Shown: piece after piece, positions 41,559-47,507 of the stretch
Position numbering within the stretch: the first letter of the stretch is position 1
Layout of the letters: the number at the start of each line of letters is the position of its first letter
Source: PALSA-1296 sp037143335
Lineage (GTDB): Bacteria > Bacteroidota > Ignavibacteria > Palsa-1295
Direction: 5' to 3'
NCBI GenBank assembly: GCA_037143335.1
Contig: JBAWZA010000020.1
Span: 1-47,507, forward strand
DNA length: 47,507 nt
Notes under the pieces: model-generated
The model's database searches: none
Seen by the model: only the letters and a program-made list of their open reading frames with translations
What the model was told of the DNA's origin: nothing
Made by a program: the position numbers and the translations under genes

Positions 41559-43775
41559 TTAGTAACGACCTCTTCCGCCGCCGCCACCACCGCCTCTGCG
41601 ATCTCCGCCACCGCGTCTGTCACCACCTCGGTCATCATCTCTGCGAGGTGCACGTTCTCTTTCGACATAACCTTCAGGTTTTTCTAAGAGCGCTTTACGA
41701 CTGAGGGAGAATTTACCATCACCTTTGACGGCGATCAACTTCACATCAAACTCATCACCAACCTGAATTAAGTCACTGATATTTTCGACGCGGTTGTAGT
41801 CAATCTCAGAAATATGCATCAAGCCTTCCTTCTTCGGTAAGAATTCCATGATGGCACCAAGTCCTTCACGAACCTGAGTGACCTTCGCATGATAGACTGT
41901 TCCCTCTTCAGGCTCTTTCAACAAACCTTCAATCATTGCTTTTGCCTTATTCGCTGCAACGCCATTCGTTGCGGCGATTGTCAATCTTCCATCGTCTTCG
42001 ATGCTTATATCGTCAACTCCAGACTCAGCTTGGATCGAGCGGATCATTTTTCCACCAGGTCCGATAATAAGCCCAATCGCATCAACTGGTACCATGATTG
42101 TCGTCAAGCGCGGCGCATACTCTGAAAGCTCCGGCTTCGGAGCACTGATCGCGGCGTCCATCTTATCAAGAATGAAGAGGCGACCATCACGTGCTTGCAT
42201 CAAGGCTTTCTCCAGAAGCTCAAAGTTAATTCCTTTGATCTTCATATCCATCTGACAAGCTGTGATACCGTCACGTGTGCCCGTTACTTTGAAATCCATG
42301 TCGCCAAGGAAATCTTCGTTACCGAGAATATCCGATAGCACCGCTGTGCGGTCACCTTCTTTAATGAGTCCCATAGCAATGCCTGCAACAGGCTTCTTGA
42401 TCGGCACACCAGCATCAAACAATGCTAATGACCCAGCGCAAACAGTTGCCATTGATGATGAGCCGTTTGACTCAAGAATATCACTTACAACTCTGATGGT
42501 GTAAGGGAATTTCTCTGCCTCAGGAAGCATCAACTTCAATGCACGCTCAGCTAAATTTCCATGACCGATTTCACGACGACCTGTACCAGTCATTCTACCA
42601 ACTTCACCGACTGAAAATGGTGGGAAGTTGTAATGAAGCATGAAACGCTTCGTTGTCTCGGGTTGAAGTCCTTCGATGTTTTGCTCGTCACGTTTTGTTC
42701 CGAGTGTAGCAGTTGTAATTGATTGAGTCTCACCGCGGGTAAAAAGACTTGAACCGTGTGCGCGTGGCAACATTCCGATTTCACAGGTGATAGGGCGAAT
42801 AGTCGTAGTGTTTCTACCGTCAAGACGGATATTATCCGACAAAATCATCTCGCGCATCTCGCGCTTCTCAATGCCTTTGAGCGTAGCAGCGATGAATTTT
42901 TCATCAGCTGTATACTTTTCCTCACCAAGCTCTTCTTTAAGAGAATCTTTTACCGCAGTTTTGGCGGCGGAAGTTTTCTCGGCACGCTCCTCTTTTGGGA
43001 GGACGGTCCGTGCGAGCGTTTTCAAGCTTGCCGAAGCCAAGGCTTCGATACGAGCTTTGAGTTCAGGATTTTCGACATCAACTTCGGCAGTACGTTTTGT
43101 CTTTGTCCCAAATTCTTTTGCGATACGCTCTTGACCTTCGCAGAGAAGCGTTACAGCTGCAGCACCAACTTTAAGAGCCTCGAGATACTCGATCTCGCTG
43201 ATCTCATGGCCTTCGCCTTCGACCATTGTGATCGAATCACGAGTACCAGCAACAACGAATTCATAATTTGCTTTCTCGAGTTCATCAAATGTAGGGTTAA
43301 TGACAATCTTGCCGTCAACACGTGCTACGCGCACAGCCGCGATTGGCTCGCTGAATGGAATGTCAGAAATAAGAAGTGATAGTGATGCTCCGCATACAGC
43401 AAGTACATCAGCATCGTTCTGTTGATCCGAGCACATAACGAATGCAACCAATTGAGTCTCAGAGCGCCATGTTTTTGGGAACATCGGACGTATTGGACGA
43501 TCAATAATACGAGCTGAAAGAATTTCTTTCTCGGAAGGACGTGCTTCGCGCTTGAAATATCCGCCTGGGATCTTTCCTGCCGCTGCTGCTCTCTCGCGGT
43601 ACTCAACTTGCAATGGCAAGAAGTCCACATCCTTTACGTCCGGAGACGCGATTGCTGTTGTAAGTACCATTGTGTCGCCAAGTCGGGTCATTGCTGAACC
43701 GCTGGCTTGTTTGGCATATTTGCCTAATTCGAATGATAGCTTCTTGCCGTCACCGATTTCAATATCGTATATCAT
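41559..43775 (-). CDS. pnp: Polyribonucleotide nucleotidyltransferase
   Basis: PNPase (738 aa), the 3'-5' phosphorolytic exoribonuclease of mRNA turnover. Two RNase PH domains (about 1-210 and 300-540), a KH domain (VDAIGLIIGPGGKMIRSIQA) and an S1 domain (YHAKVTQVREGLGAIMEFLP; GLMHISEIDYNRVENISDLI) are in the usual order. FTRGETQSITTATLGTKRDE and GNLAERALKLMLPE are typical of the second core. The C-terminus carries an RGG-like tail (GGDRRGGGDRRGGGGGG) that may bind RNA. It follows rpsO, as in many bacteria, after a 285-bp hairpin-rich spacer. Confidence 0.97.
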   Translation of the reverse strand: MIYDIEIGDGKKLSFELGKYAKQASGSAMTRLGDTMVLTTAIASPDVKDVDFLPLQVEYRERAAAAGKIPGGYFKREARPSEKEILSARIIDRPIRPMFPKTWRSETQLVAFVMCSDQQNDADVLAVCGASLSLLISDIPFSEPIAAVRVARVDGKIVINPTFDELEKANYEFVVAGTRDSITMVEGEGHEISEIEYLEALKVGAAAVTLLCEGQERIAKEFGTKTKRTAEVDVENPELKARIEALASASLKTLARTVLPKEERAEKTSAAKTAVKDSLKEELGEEKYTADEKFIAATLKGIEKREMREMILSDNIRLDGRNTTTIRPITCEIGMLPRAHGSSLFTRGETQSITTATLGTKRDEQNIEGLQPETTKRFMLHYNFPPFSVGEVGRMTGTGRREIGHGNLAERALKLMLPEAEKFPYTIRVVSDILESNGSSSMATVCAGSLALFDAGVPIKKPVAGIAMGLIKEGDRTAVLSDILGNEDFLGDMDFKVTGTRDGITACQMDMKIKGINFELLEKALMQARDGRLFILDKMDAAISAPKPELSEYAPRLTTIMVPVDAIGLIIGPGGKMIRSIQAESGVDDISIEDDGRLTIAATNGVAANKAKAMIEGLLKEPEEGTVYHAKVTQVREGLGAIMEFLPKKEGLMHISEIDYNRVENISDLIQVGDEFDVKLIAVKGDGKFSLSRKALLEKPEGYVERERAPRRDDDRGGDRRGGGDRRGGGGGGGRGRY

Positions 43776-44060
43776 GTTTAGTTTAATGAATAGTGAAAGC
43801 CCATGTCGTATGGGCGTGATTTTGTCGTTAGTTAAAAAAGTTGAGTTGCGATGTCATAATCATCATTCGGAAGCTGTGCGCAAGAGCCAAGGTTGGTAAG
43901 AAATCTCCCTGAGAGTCTCTGGGGTACATCGCCCGCCGCGGCGGACTCTTTTTGCTTCTTCCGTGATGTCAAAGATGTTTGCGTAATCACAGTGATTACC
44001 GCGTCCGGTTCTGTGTAATACAAGAGACTCCGACTGAGAGTCGGAGCCACTTCATCAAAA
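43776..44060 (-). promoter_or_regulatory. rpsO-pnp spacer with several hairpins
   Basis: No gene is visible in this 285-bp spacer. Reading in the rpsO-pnp direction there are: an 8-bp hairpin (44028-44035/44039-44046, CTCCGACT/AGTCGGAG) 15 nt after the rpsO stop; a perfect 17-bp palindrome GTAATCAC-A-GTGATTAC (43983-43999); and a GC-rich self-complementary block CCGCCGCGGCGG (43933-43944), closed by AGAGT (43912-43916) with ACTCT (43945-43949) and followed by T5 on the plus strand. In E. coli this spacer holds an RNase III site where PNPase controls its own mRNA; the same logic is possible here but not proven. Confidence 0.45.
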
Positions 44061-44330
44061 TTATTTTCTGATCTCTAATTGCTGAATCAGTGAACGGTAT
44101 TTCATAACGTCCTTTTTCGCTAAATAGTCAAGCAAGCTTCTGCGTTGACCTACCATCTTGATGAGACCACGCTTAGAATGGTTATCTTTTGGATTAGCTG
44201 CAAAATGAGGCGTAAGAGAATTAATCTTTTCGGTCAAGATAGCGATCTGAACTTCTGTTCTGCCGGTATCCTTGGTGTTTGAGCCGAATTTAGAGACGAA
44301 GCTCATCGTCTTTTCTTTTGTAATTGGCAT
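44061..44330 (-). CDS. rpsO: 30S ribosomal protein S15
   Basis: S15 (89 aa), a primary binder of the 16S rRNA central domain. MPITKEKTMSFVSKFGSN, DTGRTEVQIAILTEKINSLT, HFAANPKDNHSKRGLIKMVG and RRSLLDYLAKKDVMKYRSLI are diagnostic and the length is exact for the family. It sits directly upstream of pnp on the minus strand. Its leader (44331-44400) contains two similar blocks (44345-44355 and 44369-44379) and a short stem CCAGA/TCTGG (44358-44362/44381-44385) that might take part in autoregulation. Confidence 0.98.
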   Translation of the reverse strand: MPITKEKTMSFVSKFGSNTKDTGRTEVQIAILTEKINSLTPHFAANPKDNHSKRGLIKMVGQRRSLLDYLAKKDVMKYRSLIQQLEIRK

Positions 44331-44509
44331 GTTAAACGTATATAGCGTATGAAAGACCCAGAACCTACCGCTATGAAAGCTCTGGTGAAATTAAGTGCCA
44401 TTAAACGGTCATGTTGGGGCAATAATTCCACCCGTTGAGTCACGATCCCCTATTTTACGGAATCCTTAAATAGCTTACCGGTTGTTCTTATACCTCACTA
44501 ATGAGAATT

Positions 44510-45088
44510 ATGAACAAAAACCGACTCGAAGCGTTTTCTGACGGAGTAATCGCAATTATTATTACCATCATGGTCTTGGAGATCAAGATGCCCAATGACA
44601 CAAGTCTTGACAGCATCAAATCAGTACTCCCCTCACTCGGAAGCTACCTGCTGAGTTTCGTATTCATTGCGATATATTGGGGGAATCACCATCACCTCTT
44701 ACATACGCTCCAGAAAGTAAATGGGAAAGTACTCTGGGCAAATCTCCACCTTCTGTTTTGGCTTTCGCTTATCCCAGTAGGGACAGCTTGGATGGCTAAT
44801 ACGAACTACGATTCAGTAGCTGTTGCCATCTACGGAGCACTGCTTGTTGCTTGCGGAATGGCATATAGTATTCTTGGCAGTATCATCGGGAAAACTGCGA
44901 AAGAGAGCGAACTTACAAAGGCATTTGAAAAGATGAGAGTGAAAGGAATGCTATCCTCAATACTCTACATCTCCTCGATACCACTTGCATTTGTGAACCC
45001 ATATATCTCATGCGCAATCTTCGCGTCTGTCGGACTTATGTGGGTAATACCAAACAAAGACGTCGAGAGAATACTGGGAGAGGAGTAG
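44510..45088 (+). CDS. TMEM175-type potassium channel protein (DUF1211)
   Basis: A 192-aa membrane protein with about six helices. RLEAFSDGVIAIIITIMVLEIK in the first helix contains the FSD motif that lines the pore of TMEM175 channels, followed by SYLLSFVFIAIYWGNHHHLL and WANLHLLFWLSLIPVGTAWM. Bacterial members form tetrameric potassium-leak channels. The ATG at 44510 matches the family start; an ATG at 44501 would add three residues. It is divergent from rpsO and appears to be a single-gene unit; no clear terminator follows. Confidence 0.9.
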   Translation: MNKNRLEAFSDGVIAIIITIMVLEIKMPNDTSLDSIKSVLPSLGSYLLSFVFIAIYWGNHHHLLHTLQKVNGKVLWANLHLLFWLSLIPVGTAWMANTNYDSVAVAIYGALLVACGMAYSILGSIIGKTAKESELTKAFEKMRVKGMLSSILYISSIPLAFVNPYISCAIFASVGLMWVIPNKDVERILGEE

Positions 45089-45204
45089 TGAAAAGTAGAC
45101 TATTGACCTTGGCCTGGTCGATTCTAACACGGACTCATTTCCAAATTTGATACGTTGAACCAAGAGCAGAGAATATATCCCTCGAACAAAATACTACAAG
45201 AAAA

Positions 45205-45420
45205 ATGGACAAGCAACATCACGACGATCATAACAAGGCAGCGGAACACTATGAAGAAGCGGCGAAACAACAACGTCTTGCTCATAAATACCATCTCGAG
45301 AATAACGCCGAAATGGCCGCCTACCATGCCTACACAGCCCAAGGACATCACTATCAAGCGGAGTACCATGCTCAAGCCGCTAACAGGCATCACGCCGGAA
45401 GACATTCACATCCCAATTGA
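45205..45420 (+). CDS. Small His/Ala-rich protein
   Basis: A 71-aa very hydrophilic, probably helical protein made of HHxxA-type heptads (HHDDHNKAAEHYEEAAKQQR; HAYTAQGHHYQAEYHAQAAN) with 14 or so histidines. It resembles small His/Ala-rich proteins found in diverse bacteria (from memory), for which no function is known; metal buffering or membrane-surface binding are guesses. It is a coding candidate because the frame is clean from ATG 45205 and the pattern is regular; a longer overlapping frame (45155-45598) is rejected. The spacer 45089-45204 shows no clear promoter. Confidence 0.6.
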   Translation: MDKQHHDDHNKAAEHYEEAAKQQRLAHKYHLENNAEMAAYHAYTAQGHHYQAEYHAQAANRHHAGRHSHPN

Positions 45421-45432
45421 GCTTGGTGTCTC

Positions 45433-46800
45433 TTATTCAGGGCGGAATTTGACTTTTATCTCGGACATTTCCCGAATCGCGAACTCAATTCCCTCTCTAC
45501 CAAAGCCCGAATTCTTGACGCCGCCATACGGCATAGTGTCAATGCGTAAAGCATTAGAATTATTGATGATAAGTCCACCTACCTCAAGTTGTTTATAAGC
45601 TGAATCAATCGTAGCCTCATTCGTTGAATAGAGAGAAATCTGAAGCCCATACTTGCCTAAATTAATACTCGTAAGTGCATCGTTTATTTCCTTATAAGGA
45701 ATGATATTAACTATCGGAGCAAATGCCTCTTCACTGCGAATCGGAGAATTTTCTGGGACATCTGTCAGCACAGTGGCGGAGAGATTTCTTGGGGGAATCA
45801 ATTCGCCGCAATGCCTTTTCCCACCTGAATCAATAGCAAGTTGAATCCATTTCTCCACCTTAGTAGCTGCTTCTTCGGAAATCATCGGACTCAGTATCGT
45901 TTCATCAGACTGGACATCCGCAACCTTTAAGTTTTTCGCAACCGAAACCACTCGGCCGAGCAATTCGAGGTAAAGGTTTTCACTTACATAAAGATTTTGG
46001 AGACTGATACAAATTTGCCCGGCGTAGCCAAAGGCAGACGAAATAATATCATTGACAAGTTTATCCCAATCTTGAACCTCATCAACAATACACGACCCGT
46101 TACCACCTAGCTCCAAAGTAACTTTCTTTTTGGGGACAAGTGATTTCAATTTCCAGCCTACCTCTGCACTTCCGGTGAATGATAGCATCTTAATTCGTTC
46201 ATCCATGATCATCGTTTCCGCAATTTCATTTGTGCAATTCACGACATTCAACACACCTGAAGGCAACCCTGCCTCAGTCATAATCGCTGCTAAGAGCAAT
46301 GCTGTGCGTGGGGCTTGAGGGGCAGGTTTGAGGATGACGCAATTCCCAACCGCGATTGCGGGTGCTACTTTATGCGCTACAAGATTGAGTGGGAAATTAA
46401 AGGGAGTGATCGCAGCAATCACTCCGAGTGGAAAATATCTATAGCTCACTTTCTTTCCTACTGCATTTGGAGCACCGTAAAGCTCTGGATAGATATCGTC
46501 ATCCGCCTTGAGCGCAGCTTTCGCCGATGCTGAGAACGTGAACGCCGCACGATCGACCTCGATACGTGAATGCGTAATTGGCTTATCAACCTCTGAAGTA
46601 ATAAGTCTTGCTATTTCTTCTCTTCGAGAGCTTATTAACTCGGCTGTTCGGCTTAAGACTTTCGAACGGTTAAGTGGACTCGTATTCTTGAAGAAGGAAA
46701 ACGTAGCGTGAGTATCAGCAACTAATCCATCTACCAGAGAAGCATTGAAGTTCTGAATTTCGCCTTTGGGCTGTTGATGAACCGTAGTATCAACCATCAT
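45433..46800 (-). CDS. Aldehyde dehydrogenase family protein
   Basis: A 455-aa NAD(P)-dependent aldehyde dehydrogenase. The catalytic Glu is in VTLELGGNGSC, the catalytic Cys in GYAGQICISLQNLYV, and the cofactor-binding loop in LSFTGSAEVGWKLKSL with PLGVIAAITPFNFPLNL upstream. DTMPYGGVKNSGFGREGIEF is the C-terminal signature. The QxCISxQ form resembles lactaldehyde or non-phosphorylating glyceraldehyde-3-phosphate dehydrogenases, but the substrate is not determined. It begins 19 bp after nfu and may be co-transcribed with it. An ATG one codon downstream is also possible. Confidence 0.94.
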   Translation of the reverse strand: MMVDTTVHQQPKGEIQNFNASLVDGLVADTHATFSFFKNTSPLNRSKVLSRTAELISSRREEIARLITSEVDKPITHSRIEVDRAAFTFSASAKAALKADDDIYPELYGAPNAVGKKVSYRYFPLGVIAAITPFNFPLNLVAHKVAPAIAVGNCVILKPAPQAPRTALLLAAIMTEAGLPSGVLNVVNCTNEIAETMIMDERIKMLSFTGSAEVGWKLKSLVPKKKVTLELGGNGSCIVDEVQDWDKLVNDIISSAFGYAGQICISLQNLYVSENLYLELLGRVVSVAKNLKVADVQSDETILSPMISEEAATKVEKWIQLAIDSGGKRHCGELIPPRNLSATVLTDVPENSPIRSEEAFAPIVNIIPYKEINDALTSINLGKYGLQISLYSTNEATIDSAYKQLEVGGLIINNSNALRIDTMPYGGVKNSGFGREGIEFAIREMSEIKVKFRPE

Positions 46801-46819
46801 TTACATGTTGACTCGTAAA

Positions 46820-47056
46820 TCAGTACACCTCTTCAATTCTTTTCACTTCTGGCGCATGGAACATAATTGCTCGTTCGATTCCGGCACGGAGCGTCATTAT
46901 TTTCATCGGACAAGTTACGCAAGCACCCGTAAATCGAACCTCTACGATTCCGGCAGATTCATCAATCGTCGCAAGCTCTATCCCGCCTTCATCTATTTTG
47001 AGATAGGGACGACAATATTCCAGTGCATCCTCAATCCGCTTCCGAAGGTCGTTCAT
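46820..47056 (-). CDS. NifU C-terminal domain (Nfu) Fe-S scaffold protein
   Basis: A 78-aa Nfu-type protein, a scaffold or carrier of 4Fe-4S clusters. IEDALEYCRPYLKIDEGGIE and VEVRFTGACVTCPMKIMTLR contain the CxxC cluster ligands. It is the minimal Nfu domain without the N-terminal NfuA extension. Its ATG overlaps the mrp stop (TGATG), so mrp and nfu are translationally coupled and both serve Fe-S cluster delivery. Confidence 0.93.
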   Translation of the reverse strand: MNDLRKRIEDALEYCRPYLKIDEGGIELATIDESAGIVEVRFTGACVTCPMKIMTLRAGIERAIMFHAPEVKRIEEVY

Positions 47057-47507
47057 CAGTCTTCTGTGCCGAGTAAAATTTCAACAGGCTTCTGGTTCGG
47101 CATTAAATTCGCGATACTACATTGTTGTGCCATCGCTTGAGCAATGTCTCTGAATGCATGAGCCGATTGAGTCTCTGGTCCGCTAACGACAATCGGTGAA
47201 CCTTCATCACTACCGACTCTGACCGATTTCTCGATCGGAAGTTCACCCAAAAATGGAACACCGAATTCCATCGCCGCTTTCACAGCACCGCCGTGAGAAA
47301 AAATATCTTCTCGATGATGACAAGCAGGACAAATATAATAACTCATGTTCTCAACAACACCAAGAACTGGAACATGTACCTTCTCAAACATGCGAACTGC
47401 TTTCCGAGCATCTGCAAGTGCGACGTCCTGAGGAGTGGTTACTATCACAGCACCTGTCAAAGGAATCGTTTGCACAAGGGTAAGCTGGATATCACCAGTT
47501 CCCGGAG
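47056..47507 (-). CDS. Mrp/NBP35-family P-loop ATPase (partial, N-terminus beyond window)
   Basis: The C-terminal 150 residues of an Mrp-type ATP-binding Fe-S carrier. The frame runs to the right edge, beginning PGTGDIQLTLVQTIPLTGAV, so the N-terminal Walker A region is outside the window. VTTPQDVALADARKAVRMFE and GVVENMSYYICPACHHREDI with the CPAC cluster ligands and IFSHGGAVKAAMEFGVPFLG are characteristic. A GTG at 47475 is internal, not the start. Coupled to nfu (1-bp overlap) and followed by aldehyde dehydrogenase. Confidence 0.95.
   Translation of the reverse strand, partial: PGTGDIQLTLVQTIPLTGAVIVTTPQDVALADARKAVRMFEKVHVPVLGVVENMSYYICPACHHREDIFSHGGAVKAAMEFGVPFLGELPIEKSVRVGSDEGSPIVVSGPETQSAHAFRDIAQAMAQQCSIANLMPNQKPVEILLGTED

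Noticed and set aside
42756..43379. Plus-strand open frame of 207 codons opposite pnp
   Set aside because: Antisense to the conserved RNase PH domains, no domain or initiation signal.
45155..45598. 147-codon frame overlapping the small His/Ala-rich gene and the aldehyde dehydrogenase end
   Set aside because: It overlaps the convergent dehydrogenase gene and has no repeat pattern or family similarity.
1..47507. Search for CRISPR arrays, transposases, integrases, phage genes and toxin-antitoxin pairs
   Set aside because: None recognised; the short repeats at 12684-12714 and 23009-23157 have no regular spacers or cas genes.

Overview
The window reads as a chromosomal segment of a free-living member of the Bacteroidota/Chlorobiota/Ignavibacteria/Kapabacteria group. 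Four things point there. Two secreted repeat proteins end in type IX secretion (T9SS) sorting domains. Families typical of that group are present (DUF4783, DUF5723, 2-oxoacid:ferredoxin oxidoreductase). Promoters match the Bacteroidota TTG-N19/20-TAnnTTTG pattern (best at 123-153, 15721-15752 and 40646-40675). Shine-Dalgarno sequences are mostly weak. The exact lineage is inferred, since there is no rRNA in the window. No prophage, CRISPR array, insertion sequence or tRNA gene was found.

Layout, left to right. 1-490: terminator-like hairpins, a promoter and a long leader before rplT (L20). 933-4020: a translationally coupled trio of FemAB-like acyltransferase, GT4 glycosyltransferase and EamA transporter, probably for the envelope. 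4045-6120: a T9SS-exported ASH-repeat protein (minus strand). 6400-9908: a small HNH-like protein, a TPR lipoprotein, then DUF3467, EthD and a divergent crotonase. 9914-13491 (minus): an acyl-CoA operon of enoyl-CoA hydratase, PaaG-like isomerase, 3-hydroxyacyl-CoA dehydrogenase, flavin reductase and Bcp peroxiredoxin, with a Bax-inhibitor-1 protein upstream. 14368-17927: a secreted M28-PDZ peptidase and a second T9SS ASH-repeat protein behind a near-ideal promoter. 18019-22974 (minus): HpnE-like oxidase, MacA-type adaptor, MacB-type permease without an ATPase, and an arginase-family hydrolase.

23009-23157 holds a CACAGAG/CACGGAG repeat. After it come an alkyltransferase-like protein (no acceptor Cys), prfB with a programmed +1 frameshift, a pterin dehydratase, a secreted aminopeptidase P, an outer-membrane protein, an orphan KorB and an NrnA-type phosphoesterase. 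30246-37099 (minus) is pyrB-pyrC-DUF4783 followed by a very large NtrY-like histidine kinase. Then come uvrA and a frataxin (cyaY), a PuuD-type membrane protein, and pnp and rpsO (minus) separated by a hairpin-rich spacer. The right end has a TMEM175-type channel, a His/Ala-rich small protein, and an mrp-nfu-aldehyde dehydrogenase operon whose mrp gene runs off the window.

Most of the window is housekeeping or common accessory metabolism; I see no clear new defence or mobile system. The items most worth a second look are the possible attenuator in the rplT leader, the competing hairpins at the left edge, the recurring TCCGCC/GGCGGA palindromes beside ribosomal-protein genes, the prfB frameshift site without an obvious stimulatory Shine-Dalgarno, the orphan giant kinase in the pyrimidine operon, the crotonase lacking one catalytic Glu, and the FemAB-like gene whose conserved-looking start lies upstream of any usual start codon.
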